This document shows positions 27,311 to 36,018 of a stretch of 64,000 nucleotides of DNA, one piece after another; within the stretch, counting starts at the first letter, position 1; each line of letters begins with the position of its first letter. The notes beneath the pieces are model-generated. The model saw nothing but the letters and a program-made list of their open reading frames with translations. It was not told where the DNA came from and did not search any database. Source of the DNA: Lachnospiraceae bacterium. GTDB taxonomy: Bacteria > Bacillota > Clostridia > Lachnospirales > Lachnospiraceae. Location: positions 88,605-152,604 of the forward strand of contig JAAUZI010000013.1 in the NCBI GenBank assembly GCA_014804645.1. The letters are read 5' to 3'. The position numbers and the translations under genes were made by a program.

Positions 27311-27796
27311 ATGATAGTTCGAGCCTATGAAAAAAAGGATTTGAAATCCATGATTGATATATGGAATGAAGTTGTGGAAGAAGGTATTGCTTTCCCTCAA
27401 GAAGAATTACTAGACAATATAACAGGGGCTGATTTTTTTGCATCTCAAACTTATGTAGGTGTTGCAGAAGACGAAAATAACCATGTTATATGCGGACTTT
27501 ATATACTTCATCCTAACAATATTGGTCGGTGTGGACATATTTGCAATACAAGCTATGCCGTTAGTTCTGAATATAGAGGTCAGCATATTGGCGAACAGCT
27601 TGTTCTTGACAGTCTTTGTCAAGCGAAAAAGCACACATTCGCAATATTGCAGTTCAATGCAGTGGTCGAAAGCAATATCCATGCAAGACACTTATATGAA
27701 AGGCTTGGATTTGTTCAGTTGGGAACTATTCCAAATGGTTTCAAAATGAAAGATGGGCATTATGAAAATATTTGCCCTTATTATCGTGAGTTATAA
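27311..27796 (+). CDS. GNAT-family N-acetyltransferase
   Basis: 161 residues from the ATG at 27311. Acetyl-CoA motif A is SSEYRGQHIGEQLV (Q/RxxGxG/A form), followed by VVESNIHARHLYERLGF, the usual motif B. Starts with RAYEKKDLKSMIDIWNEVV, like phosphinothricin/L-amino-acid acetyltransferases. The substrate is unknown. Notably more AT-rich than the DHH gene before it. Confidence 0.87.
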   Translation: MIVRAYEKKDLKSMIDIWNEVVEEGIAFPQEELLDNITGADFFASQTYVGVAEDENNHVICGLYILHPNNIGRCGHICNTSYAVSSEYRGQHIGEQLVLDSLCQAKKHTFAILQFNAVVESNIHARHLYERLGFVQLGTIPNGFKMKDGHYENICPYYREL

Positions 27797-27841
27797 CTTC
27801 CAGTTTTTCTCAGTCTATAGAGGATGGAGGACAAATGTCCT

Positions 27842-28747
27842 ATGAATGACAAAGATGCAATTAAAATTTTTGAAAACAGCACAAAAAAGAGTGTTGTTCA
27901 AATAGAACGTTGCAGTGTTGGTATTGCGAACTATGTTTTTATTGTCTCCACTGCAAGCGAAAAGTATATTCTTAGATGCAGTAAAGATGAGGATGCCTAT
28001 AAAGATACCGTTTATTGGCTTAAAAAGCTGTCTGTATGTGACATTTCGATACCTATTGTCTTATCGGAAGGAAAATATAAAGACTATTCATATTTGATTC
28101 TTTCATATATCCGTGGGGACGATATTGGAAATGTCTATTATAAATTAAAAGACAGCGAGAAAAAGCAAATCGCCAAAGAAGTAGTTGAGATACAACAAAA
28201 GATTTCAAGGATTGATATCCAGGCGGATGCGGAGTGGACATGGAGCTGCGTTGTTGACGAAATGCTGAATCGTGCAGAGGAGAGAATAGAAAGTAAACAT
28301 TATTTTGATATCAACAAAATATATACCATTAAAAAATTACAACAAGAAATACAGGGATATTTGGATAAGGTTCCACCAACACCGTATCTGGATGATATTA
28401 GTACAAAAAACTTATTGATTTATGAGGGTAAATTATCTGGGATAATAGATATTGATTGGATGGGTTTGGGTGATATGCTTACCTTTGTTGCAATGACGAA
28501 GGTTGCATTGCTCAATATGGATTTGGATACCAAATATATTGATTATTTATTGGAAGAGATTCATCCAAGCACGATAGAGTACAAAGCATTTGTATTCTAC
28601 TGCTTGATGTTTTGTGTGGATTTCATGGGGGAAAGGGGTATGCAATTTCTTGACAAAACGATTCCGGTAAATGAAAGTATAATCAAGAGATTGAATGATA
28701 TCTTTGACATTCTTATGGAAGAATGGAACAAGTGCGGTGAACAATAA
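27842..28747 (+). CDS. aminoglycoside phosphotransferase-like kinase
   Basis: 301 residues from the ATG at 27842 (GGAGG at 27826); an in-frame ATG at 27824 overlaps that site. Kinase-like APH fold: N-lobe strand ending KYILRCS (nucleotide-binding Lys region), hinge YLILSYIRGDD, catalytic loop YLDDISTKN with D185 and N190, and metal-binding D205 in IIDIDW. The first residue of the catalytic loop is Leu183 where APH enzymes usually have His. Could phosphorylate a sugar, amino alcohol or antibiotic; the substrate is not predictable. Genes just downstream suggest a resistance or scavenging island. Confidence 0.82.
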   Translation: MNDKDAIKIFENSTKKSVVQIERCSVGIANYVFIVSTASEKYILRCSKDEDAYKDTVYWLKKLSVCDISIPIVLSEGKYKDYSYLILSYIRGDDIGNVYYKLKDSEKKQIAKEVVEIQQKISRIDIQADAEWTWSCVVDEMLNRAEERIESKHYFDINKIYTIKKLQQEIQGYLDKVPPTPYLDDISTKNLLIYEGKLSGIIDIDWMGLGDMLTFVAMTKVALLNMDLDTKYIDYLLEEIHPSTIEYKAFVFYCLMFCVDFMGERGMQFLDKTIPVNESIIKRLNDIFDILMEEWNKCGEQ

Positions 28748-28793
28748 ATTGAGTTTGCTCAGATGGAAAATCGGAATTTGTGGAGGCCTTGAT

Positions 28794-29423
28794 ATGTTAC
28801 CAACGATTGAAGAAGCAGAAAGAGAATTAGAACTAGCAGGCGAATTAAATCCTGGTCCATGGATAAAACATTCTATCAATGTCGGAATTGCGGCAAGAAA
28901 TATAGCCTATAAGATGCCAAAGCTTGATGAGAATAAGGCATATATTATAGGTTTATTACATGATATTGGTCGTAGGGTAGGAATTGTAAATATTCCTAAA
29001 CATGTTTATGAGGGCTACAAGTATTCATTGGATAAAGGGTGGGATGAAGTGGCAAAAATTTGCATGACACATTCATATCCTCTTATGAAAGATGAGTTTA
29101 ATTACGAACCCGCCACAGAAGAAGAAAGGGCGATAAAGGAATACATACTACAATGTGAAGAAGATGATTATGACAAGCTGATTCAGATATGTGATGCGTT
29201 GGCAACGGATTATGGATTTGTCATTTTGGAAAAAAGATTTGTTGATGTAACTCGTAGATACGGCATTATGGAAACATATATCAAAGGATGGGATATTACA
29301 TTTAAAAACAAAGAATACTTTGAAAAGATAATGGGATGTTCAATCTATGATGTGTTGCCTGATATAGGAAGAACAACATTGCTGTGTCCGCCCCCTTGGA
29401 AACCTCCTGTTAAAAGCAAGTAG
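28794..29423 (+). CDS. HD-domain phosphohydrolase
   Basis: 209 residues from the ATG at 28794 behind TGGAGG. HD motif: H in NPGPWIKHSINVG, HD in YIIGLLHDIGRRVG, and a further D in IQICDALATDYG. This is a small stand-alone metal-dependent phosphohydrolase; likely acts on a nucleotide, but the substrate is unknown. Ends with a proline-rich tail, CPPPWKPP. It is 46 bases after the kinase-like gene and may be in the same operon. Confidence 0.87.
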   Translation: MLPTIEEAERELELAGELNPGPWIKHSINVGIAARNIAYKMPKLDENKAYIIGLLHDIGRRVGIVNIPKHVYEGYKYSLDKGWDEVAKICMTHSYPLMKDEFNYEPATEEERAIKEYILQCEEDDYDKLIQICDALATDYGFVILEKRFVDVTRRYGIMETYIKGWDITFKNKEYFEKIMGCSIYDVLPDIGRTTLLCPPPWKPPVKSK

Positions 29424-29761
29424 ATGCACAAATCTTCAGTTTATTTGTAGAGGAGAACATTTGATGAATTCAAAGAATTTAAGATTGAGAGATTTAAGTT
29501 TTAGGTTACGGTCACAGATAAAAAGATTAATCAAAAAGTAGGTGTACTAAGATTATAAGGGAAAATGAATGGAGCGATAAAGCTGCATGTGCCAAATGGC
29601 ATATTTTTTACACTACACTTTATGGTTATTAGCTCCTTATACCCTTTTCGTAGTTGTGTACCTGCCGTAAATAGGTTATTGTTGAACAGACAAATTTGGA
29701 CATAATATCATAATAGTTTCGCAGTTAGAACACAGACAATCATGCAGTGGGAGCAGATGCG
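29424..29761. other. non-coding interval
   Basis: About 340 AT-rich bases with no supported gene, terminator or clear promoter. Several short frames open, but none has a start with a ribosome site. Confidence 0.4.
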
Positions 29762-30136
29762 ATGAACATGTTTGATAAACAATCTCTGATTCAGCGTCTT
29801 AAAGAACTTCCTTTCCCTGAAAAGGAATATTGGGTAGTTGCCGGCGGAGCTATGGTTTTACATGGGTTTCGACCACAAACGCGAGATATTGATTTGGGAT
29901 GCAGCACACTTCTGGCAGATCAATTGGAACAGCAAGGGTATTCTGTTATGCGCTGTGACGATGGAACCAGAAAAATCGTATATTCTGAAGATATTGAAAT
30001 CTTTGAAAACTGGATTGAAGGTACAGTAGAGATAATTAGCGGCGTCCCTGTTGTGTGTATAGACGGACTTATACAGATGAAAAAGAAACTTGGCAGGGAA
30101 AAAGATTTAGAGGATATTGCATTAATGAAAAAGTGA
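29762..30136 (+). CDS. small nucleotidyltransferase-like protein
   Basis: 124 residues from the ATG at 29762 behind GGGAGCAG. The N-terminal half carries the GG...DxD signature of the nucleotidyltransferase superfamily: VVAGGAMVLHGFRPQTRDIDLG, then IEIFENWIEG and a C-terminal helix KKKLGREKDLEDIALM. Similar to small DUF6036/AbiEii-like proteins. Some are antitoxin- or toxin-like, others enzymes; no partner gene with the matching overlap is present. Confidence 0.72.
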   Translation: MNMFDKQSLIQRLKELPFPEKEYWVVAGGAMVLHGFRPQTRDIDLGCSTLLADQLEQQGYSVMRCDDGTRKIVYSEDIEIFENWIEGTVEIISGVPVVCIDGLIQMKKKLGREKDLEDIALMKK

Positions 30137-30251
30137 GAAAACCAGCTGGATTCAATGATTTTCTTAACTGCTAACAGGTTGGATAATGATTTGTTTTGAT
30201 GAGTTGATATAGGTTATAATACTGATCGATATGATTTAAAAAAGGGATAGG

Positions 30252-30650
30252 ATGATGTTTAAAAACAAAAAGTTTAAGGCAATATTCATAGCAGAGGCGG
30301 TTATGCCTTGGGTAGTTGCTGTTTTGGGTGGAATTGCCTCTAGTTTTTATTCCTCTGCGGGAAAGTATTTTAGAGAAGGACTTGATGAAGAGTACAGGAG
30401 AGCTGAAGAACTTCTCAACATCTTTTATAACTGTTCTATGTGGTACGGAATAGGGCTAAGTGTTGTTTTTTCAATAGTTGGATTAATTTCTTTCGTGATT
30501 ATGCTTGTTCATTTGTTTGGAGCAAAGAAGGAACAGAAATATAGTGTAGAAAGACCATTAATCATCTTCCTCTGGAGTGGACTATGTGTTTTGGGAACAT
30601 TCGTCTTGATGTTTTTGGTTCTATGTTTCACATACGCACAAGGTATATAA
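30252..30650 (+). CDS. small membrane protein of unknown function
   Basis: 132 residues. Three hydrophobic segments: AVMPWVVAVLGGIASSFY, SMWYGIGLSVVFSIVGLISFVIMLVHLF (two stretches) and FLWSGLCVLGTFVLMFLVLCF. No signature motif. I do not recognise the family. Preceded by GGGATAGG close to the ATG. It stands alone between a nucleotidyltransferase-like gene and an acetyltransferase. Confidence 0.65.
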   Translation: MMFKNKKFKAIFIAEAVMPWVVAVLGGIASSFYSSAGKYFREGLDEEYRRAEELLNIFYNCSMWYGIGLSVVFSIVGLISFVIMLVHLFGAKKEQKYSVERPLIIFLWSGLCVLGTFVLMFLVLCFTYAQGI

Positions 30651-30767
30651 ATGCTGGATGCTTGTAACTTTAGTAGTGGCAGTGAAGTGATGTGCAAAAC
30701 AATAAAGTCCAGTTTATTTTGTAAGTTGAGCAAAACGGGAAACAGAAGTCTGGAGGGCAGAGGTATT

Positions 30768-31202
30768 ATGCATATACAATTGGTTGAAAAATTGGAGTGG
30801 CTTCTCACAGAAGATGCATTCAATATTTATCAGCAGTGTATGTACACGCATACCTATGAAACTTATAGAAATAAAGTCAATGACTATATTAGCGACAAGA
30901 ATACAAAAATTTACATATGCCGTGTTGAAGATAATATAGCTGGAATAATCGTTTTGACGCTGACTGGTGACGAGAGTGCTGAATTGATGGGCATAGCTGT
31001 TCACAGTGGTTTTCGAAAACAAGGAATTGGCAGCTTTTTGGTCAGAGAATCGGCAAATAAAATGTGTATTCATTGGATCACGGCAGAAACGGATGACGAT
31101 GCGGTGGGCTTTTATGAAAAGATGGGTTTTGACATATCAAGAGAAGTAAAATATTATGGCGGTAAAGGCGTTGTCCGCTATCACTGTTCGCTGGATTTGT
31201 AA
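30768..31202 (+). CDS. GNAT-family N-acetyltransferase
   Basis: 144 residues from the ATG at 30768 behind GGAGGG; upstream in-frame sequence is not coding-like. Acetyl-CoA motif IAVHSGFRKQGIGSFLV and the later ETDDDAVGFYEKMGF. Substrate unknown. AT-rich. Confidence 0.85.
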   Translation: MHIQLVEKLEWLLTEDAFNIYQQCMYTHTYETYRNKVNDYISDKNTKIYICRVEDNIAGIIVLTLTGDESAELMGIAVHSGFRKQGIGSFLVRESANKMCIHWITAETDDDAVGFYEKMGFDISREVKYYGGKGVVRYHCSLDL

Positions 31203-31234
31203 ACAGGGGTCTGGCGACAAAGGATGTGAAACGT

Positions 31235-31720
31235 ATGGGAGAAATGATAACATTAGATGTGTTGAACAGAGAAAACCAGGGAGAGGCTCTGGGCATTGAC
31301 CGGGAGGATATCAGTCTGGATTTTGTGGATTCGGTGGAAGATATCATTGAACTGACAAAGTACGGCGAGGAGCACGGATGCATAGGCCACACCTATCTGA
31401 TTAGATATGAGGGCAGGTGTGTGGGTATCATCTTGATGGGGGAGGGAATCCCCTGGGAGGTGGACCCGCCCCAGATTGCGGGCAGACCGTTTTACAGAAT
31501 TATGGGATTCATTATTGACAGAGCATACCGCCGCCGGGGAATCGGCTCCTATGTGCTTGAGGAGGTAATTGGGCGGATATATCGGGAGTTTGGCCCCAGA
31601 CCTATTGTGATCGGATGCCAGGAGGACAACGCCGCGGCTATGAAAATGTATCAAAAACACGGTTTTGTCAATACTTTTGCCATGGATGAAGACGACTATT
31701 TTTTGATAAGGGAAGGGTGA
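31235..31720 (+). CDS. GNAT-family N-acetyltransferase
   Basis: About 161 residues; the start could be GTG at 31226 or ATG at 31235 or 31244. Motif A is IDRAYRRRGIGSYVL and motif B is QEDNAAAMKMYQKHGF. It has the GxGEGIPW-like beta hairpin of diamine and aminoglycoside acetyltransferases, but the substrate is not certain. GC-richer than the preceding accessory genes. The EamA gene begins 4 bases after the stop. Confidence 0.85.
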   Translation: MGEMITLDVLNRENQGEALGIDREDISLDFVDSVEDIIELTKYGEEHGCIGHTYLIRYEGRCVGIILMGEGIPWEVDPPQIAGRPFYRIMGFIIDRAYRRRGIGSYVLEEVIGRIYREFGPRPIVIGCQEDNAAAMKMYQKHGFVNTFAMDEDDYFLIREG

Positions 31721-31724
31721 TTTT

Positions 31725-32138
31725 ATGTGGCTGGTATTTGCGATTTTATCGTCCATATTTGCGGCTCTGACTTCTATACTGGCAAAGGTGGGTATCGATG
31801 GGGTAAATTCCAATCTTGCTACGGCCATCCGCACAGCGGTGGTATTGCTTATGTCCTGGGGTATGGTCTTTTTGACCAACGCCCACACAGGAATCGGGGA
31901 AATCAGCAAGAGAAGCTGGCTGTTTTTAATTCTGTCCGGTTTGGCCACAGGGGCATCCTGGCTGTGCTACTACAGGGCGTTGCAGCTGGGGGAGGCGTCC
32001 AAGGTGGTGCCTATCGACAAGCTGAGCGTAGTAATCACGCTGGTGCTGGCCTTTGTATTTTTGCATGAGAAGTTTAGTGTAAAGTCTTTTTTGGGCTGTG
32101 TCCTGATCGGCGCGGGCACTCTGTTGATGGTATTGTGA
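31725..32138 (+). CDS. half-size EamA-family transporter
   Basis: 137 residues with one EamA domain and five hydrophobic helices (starting WLVFAILSSIFAALTSI, ending GCVLIGAGTLLMVL); the conserved segment SGLATGASWLCYYRALQLG is clear. Full-length DMT transporters have two such domains, so this one would work as a dimer, as small multidrug-resistance proteins do. It is translationally close to the upstream acetyltransferase. Confidence 0.85.
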   Translation: MWLVFAILSSIFAALTSILAKVGIDGVNSNLATAIRTAVVLLMSWGMVFLTNAHTGIGEISKRSWLFLILSGLATGASWLCYYRALQLGEASKVVPIDKLSVVITLVLAFVFLHEKFSVKSFLGCVLIGAGTLLMVL

Positions 32139-32182
32139 GGAGAAAAGTTTGAAACTAACGTTTCAAATACTGATTAACGCAG

Positions 32183-32204
32183 TATCGCAAGCGTGCTTGC
32201 GATA
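32183..32204. repeat. perfect short palindrome
   Basis: TATCGCAAGC (32183-32192) and GCTTGCGATA (32195-32204) are exact inverted copies around GT. No T run follows. It lies just before the ribosome site of the next acetyltransferase and could affect translation or be an operator. Confidence 0.5.
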
Positions 32205-32223
32205 TGCAGGAAAGAGGAAAATT

Positions 32224-32670
32224 ATGATTATCAGAAAAGCAAAGGCATCGGATGCCGATGACTTGAAAGAACTGTATTTTCATTTTCTGACAAAGTATCC
32301 GCCCGTGGAGGAGCAGGATATGGCGCTGTGGGGAGAAATGTTAGACCGATTTGAAAAAGATGATAATATGTATATTCTGGTGGCGGAGGAGGATGGCAGG
32401 GTAGTCTCTACGGTTCAGATGGCAATTATTGAAAGTCTGACACACAATGTCAGAGGTTTTGCTGTTGTGGAAAATGTCGTCACGCACAGCGATTACCGAA
32501 ACAGGGGATATGCCTCGGCTCTGCTCCAAAAGGCCAGCGAGATTGCCAGGGAGCACAGATGCTATAAGATTTCGCTGGAGACAGGTTCCAACAGGGAGAG
32601 CACGTTGAACTTTTATAGGAACAATGGCTTTGTAATTGATGAGAAACATTCCTGTTTGAAACGGCTGTAG
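32224..32670 (+). CDS. GNAT-family N-acetyltransferase
   Basis: 148 residues from the ATG at 32224 behind GAGGAAA. Begins MIIRKAKASDADDLKELYF; motif A is HSDYRNRGYASALLQKA, motif B STLNFYRNNGF. A conventional small-molecule or protein acetyltransferase; the substrate is unknown. Confidence 0.87.
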   Translation: MIIRKAKASDADDLKELYFHFLTKYPPVEEQDMALWGEMLDRFEKDDNMYILVAEEDGRVVSTVQMAIIESLTHNVRGFAVVENVVTHSDYRNRGYASALLQKASEIAREHRCYKISLETGSNRESTLNFYRNNGFVIDEKHSCLKRL

Positions 32671-32704
32671 AGGTGCGGCCCGTGACATGCACAGAGAGGT
32701 AAAC

Positions 32705-33433
32705 ATGATTCAAGTGTATCTGCTTGAGGTGGGGGAACTTCGCCGCCGGATGGAAAAAATTGCATCTACAGGGGAAAATCTGGATGCCGTAGTCCTGCCG
32801 GGCTGGGACAAGCTGGCGGATTGGCAGCAGGAAAAGGTATCCCGCTGTGCCCAGCCCGGCGCGAGGGCGCTGTGCATGGGAGGACAGCTGCTGCTGCAAT
32901 ATGGGGCCTACAGGATGTCTGTCTGTGAGAAACCGGCCATGGGAAAAGAGGGTAACGGTATCAGGTGGCAACAGCTGGACTGCTCTCAATTATTGGAGGG
33001 TATTGTTTCTCCGCTGCCATTGCAGGTAGCTTATGCCTCCAAAGGAAAGCCCTATATTCGGCATGTGCCCTGGCATTACAATCTGTCTCATTCCGGAGAT
33101 TATGCGGCGCTGGCAATCAGCGATGCTCCTGTGGGTATTGATATCCAGCAGAAGAGAGCTTATAAGGACTCTCTGGTAAAACGCTTTTTTTCGGAGGCAG
33201 AGGCAGCCGCCTATGAGAGTCTGTTTTCCACAGATGCTCAAGAGCACAATACTGTCAGGGAGACCTTTTTTTACACCCTCTGGTGCCGCAAGGAGGCATA
33301 CGGAAAGCTGTTGGGAACAGGCTTGACAGAGGATGTGCTTGAGCGTAATATGTTAGAGGATATGGGCGTACACCTGTATGAATATGAAAATTTACCCGGT
33401 TATTGCGTCTGTGTGTGCAGCGAGGAAGGATAA
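32705..33433 (+). CDS. Sfp-type 4'-phosphopantetheinyl transferase
   Basis: 242 residues from the ATG at 32705 behind AGAGAGG. Transfers phosphopantetheine from CoA to carrier proteins. The family signatures are NLSHSGDYAALAI, VGIDIQ (the magnesium-binding GxDxE-like motif, with Gln in the last position) and FYTLWCRKEAYGKLLGTGL (WxxKEA). The size fits the Sfp class that serves peptide or polyketide synthases. No such synthase is in the window, so the target carrier is elsewhere. Eight bases before the ABC exporter gene, suggesting a shared transcript. Confidence 0.87.
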   Translation: MIQVYLLEVGELRRRMEKIASTGENLDAVVLPGWDKLADWQQEKVSRCAQPGARALCMGGQLLLQYGAYRMSVCEKPAMGKEGNGIRWQQLDCSQLLEGIVSPLPLQVAYASKGKPYIRHVPWHYNLSHSGDYAALAISDAPVGIDIQQKRAYKDSLVKRFFSEAEAAAYESLFSTDAQEHNTVRETFFYTLWCRKEAYGKLLGTGLTEDVLERNMLEDMGVHLYEYENLPGYCVCVCSEEG

Positions 33434-33440
33434 GCCTGAG

Positions 33441-35201
33441 ATGAAAAAGTTGTTTGTATATTTAAAAGATTATAAAAAAGAATCCATATTGGCCCCGCTT
33501 TTTAAGCTGTTGGAGGCCTTTTTTGAGCTGTTTGTGCCATTGGTCATGGCCAGCATTATCGACAAAGGTATCAGCAATTCGGACATGGGTCATATCGTCA
33601 GAATGGGGCTGTGTCTGCTGACTCTGGCGGTGGTGGGACTTGCCAGCTCGGTGACGGCACAGTTTTTTGCGGCGAAGGCGGCGGTGGGCTTTTCCACCAA
33701 GCTGCGCCAGGCAGTGTTTGAGCATATTCAGGGATTGAATTTTACCAATATAGACAAGGCGGGAACCTCCACGCTGATCACCCGCATGACCAGCGACATA
33801 GGCCAGGTGCAGTCCGGGGTGAATATGGTGCTGCGGCTGTTCCTGCGCTCCCCGATCATTGTGTTCGGCGCCATGATTATGGCTTTTACCATTGATGTGA
33901 AGAGCGCGCTGATCTTCGTGGTGGCGATTCCGCTGCTGGCGTTGGTGGTGTTCGGCGTGATGATGATTACCATGCCCATGTACAAAAAGGTGCAGAGCGC
34001 CTTGGATCGGGTGCTGGGTATCACCAGGGAAAATCTCACCGGTGTGCGGGTGATCCGTGCGTTTCACCAGGAGGAAGTGGAGGAAAAGCGGTTCCGGGAG
34101 CAGAATAGTACCCTGTCCCATCTGCAGACAGCGGTGGCAAGGATCAGTGCCATTATGAATCCTGTGACCTATGTGATTGTCAACGGTGCGATTATTGCCC
34201 TGATCTATACCGGAGCCATACAGGTTAATATCGGCAATCTGACGCAGGGCGAGGTAGTGGCTATTATCAACTATATGTCCCAGATTCTGGTGGAGTTGGT
34301 AAAGCTTGCCAATCTGATTGTCACCATCACCAAGGCCCTGGCCTGTGCAGACCGCGTGGCGGGTGTGCTGGAAATTCCCACGGGGGAGGCGGCAGAGGCC
34401 GGGCAAGGGACTTTGGCAGCTTGGGTTGCCCCTCAGGACGAGGTCAAAACCGACAAAGAGGCAGTTCCTTATCTGGAGTTTGACCACGTTTCTCTGACTT
34501 ATCAGGGGGCGGGAGACAAGACTCTGCAGGACATGCATTTTCAAGTGGAGAGAGGGCAGACTATTGGTATTATCGGTGGCACCGGCTCCGGTAAATCTTC
34601 GCTGGTAAACCTGATTCCCGGTTTCTACCCCGCGACGGAGGGCGCTATCCGCTTAGAGGGGCGCGATATCCGCACCATACCGGCGGAGCAGCTGCGCAGC
34701 CGCATTGGTGTGGTTCCTCAGAAGGCAGTGCTTTTCAAGGGAACTATCCGCAGCAATCTGCAGTGGGGAAAGCCTGACGCCACAGACCAGGAGCTGTGGC
34801 AGGCCATTGACACCGCCCAGGCAAGGGAGGTGGTGGAGGGCAAGGAGGGTCAGCTGGACGCCGAGATTGCCCAGAACGGAAAGAACCTCTCCGGTGGTCA
34901 GCGACAGCGTTTGACTATTGCCAGGGCGCTGGTCAGAAAGCCGGAGATTCTGATATTGGACGACAGCGCCTCCGCTCTGGACTATGCCACGGACGCCAAA
35001 CTCAGACAGGCGCTCAAGGAGGTGGAGAAGGACACTACCACCTTTATCGTGTCCCAGCGGGCGTCCACTATCCGCCATGCGGACCAGATCATCGTGCTGG
35101 ACGACGGCATGATCGCCGGTATGGGCACCCATGAGGAATTGCTGGAGAGTTGTGAGGTTTATCAGGAGATCTATTACTCACAGTTTGAGAAAGAGGCCTA
35201 A
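33441..35201 (+). CDS. ABC exporter half-transporter with Asp in place of Walker B Glu
   Basis: 586 residues from the ATG at 33441. The type I exporter membrane domain covers about 10-310 (six helices), followed by an ATPase with Walker A GGTGSGKSS, signature LSGGQRQR and Walker B LILDDSASALD. In most exporters the residue after LLLD is Glu; here it is Asp, a feature common in one subunit of heterodimeric exporters such as BmrC. No partner half-transporter is adjacent: a phosphopantetheinyl transferase precedes it and a MerR regulator follows. Substrate unknown, probably multidrug. Confidence 0.9.
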   Translation: MKKLFVYLKDYKKESILAPLFKLLEAFFELFVPLVMASIIDKGISNSDMGHIVRMGLCLLTLAVVGLASSVTAQFFAAKAAVGFSTKLRQAVFEHIQGLNFTNIDKAGTSTLITRMTSDIGQVQSGVNMVLRLFLRSPIIVFGAMIMAFTIDVKSALIFVVAIPLLALVVFGVMMITMPMYKKVQSALDRVLGITRENLTGVRVIRAFHQEEVEEKRFREQNSTLSHLQTAVARISAIMNPVTYVIVNGAIIALIYTGAIQVNIGNLTQGEVVAIINYMSQILVELVKLANLIVTITKALACADRVAGVLEIPTGEAAEAGQGTLAAWVAPQDEVKTDKEAVPYLEFDHVSLTYQGAGDKTLQDMHFQVERGQTIGIIGGTGSGKSSLVNLIPGFYPATEGAIRLEGRDIRTIPAEQLRSRIGVVPQKAVLFKGTIRSNLQWGKPDATDQELWQAIDTAQAREVVEGKEGQLDAEIAQNGKNLSGGQRQRLTIARALVRKPEILILDDSASALDYATDAKLRQALKEVEKDTTTFIVSQRASTIRHADQIIVLDDGMIAGMGTHEELLESCEVYQEIYYSQFEKEA

Positions 35202-35226
35202 AGTAGGAATGCTTGAGGATGTCACT

Positions 35227-35976
35227 ATGTCAAACGAGGACAACAAGAACGATTCATCCTACAGGATCGGCGAGCTTTCAAGGCTCACGGGAGTGAAAGC
35301 GGGAACCATCAGGTTCTATGAAAAGTGTGGTTTTGTAGGACCAGTGGAGCGGACTTCCAACAATTACCGGCTCTATCGCAGACGGCATATCTATCAGATT
35401 CGAGTCTGTAGGCTGGTGTTTGGCGGATTTGTAAATCGGCGGCTGCGCAGGGAGAGCCGGAAGGTTCTGGACGCCTGTGCCAGATGGGATATAGAGGCTT
35501 ATGGGGAAGCGGCAGTCAATTATCAGAGGGCCGTGGAGGAAGATATTGACAGCACTCGAAAAGCCGTATCAATCTGTGTAGATCAGATGGGTCAGGAGGC
35601 AGAAAAGGACAGCCACTACTCTAAAAAGCAGGCTGCCGCCATGGTAGGCGTGACCCAGGAGTCCATTCGCAACTGGGAGCGCAATGGTCTGCTGGGGCAG
35701 TACAGGCCATATCAAAAGAGGATTTACAGCCAGGCGCTTTTGAACCGCATGTATGTGATACGGCTGCTTTTGGATACGGGATACAGTATGATGGCGATCA
35801 AAGGTTTTATGCAGGAATGGGATGTCGGCCAGCCCAAAGATGCGGTGCGGCTGTTGCTGAGTCCGCAGGAGAGCGAGGAACTGCGCTATCGCTCGGATCG
35901 CTATCTGGAAGCCTTACTGCATTTGCGTGAGAAAGCCAGACAGTTGTGTGAACTGAAAATAGAGATGGAAATTTAA
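35227..35976 (+). CDS. MerR-family regulator with two HTH_MerR domains
   Basis: 249 residues from the ATG at 35227 (GAGGA eight bases upstream); an ATG at 35209 is less likely. First MerR domain about 15-85: YRIGELSRLTGVKAGTIRFYE, then SNNYRLYRR. Second MerR-like HTH about 140-205: YSKKQAAAMVGVTQESIRNWE, then KRIYSQALLNRMYVIRLLL. A C-terminal coil follows. Two HTHs in one chain is unusual for MerR. It probably controls the ABC/ABC/UvrA2 cassette that starts 70 bases downstream, and may also follow from the ABC gene upstream in one transcript. Confidence 0.85.
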   Translation: MSNEDNKNDSSYRIGELSRLTGVKAGTIRFYEKCGFVGPVERTSNNYRLYRRRHIYQIRVCRLVFGGFVNRRLRRESRKVLDACARWDIEAYGEAAVNYQRAVEEDIDSTRKAVSICVDQMGQEAEKDSHYSKKQAAAMVGVTQESIRNWERNGLLGQYRPYQKRIYSQALLNRMYVIRLLLDTGYSMMAIKGFMQEWDVGQPKDAVRLLLSPQESEELRYRSDRYLEALLHLREKARQLCELKIEMEI

Positions 35977-35987
35977 AACCTTCTATC

Positions 35988-36018
35988 TGTACACCACCTT
36001 TTTTCTTTGTGCTATGAT
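35988..36018 (+). promoter_or_regulatory. candidate MerR-controlled promoter with 19-bp spacer
   Basis: TGTACA (35988-35993) and TATGAT (36013-36018, with an extended TGC) are separated by 19 bp, the over-long spacer typical of MerR targets. ACCACCTTT (35992-36000) and AAAGGTGGT (36033-36041) form an inverted repeat that would pair with the ribosome site in the RNA. The -35 match is only 4 of 6. Confidence 0.45.
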
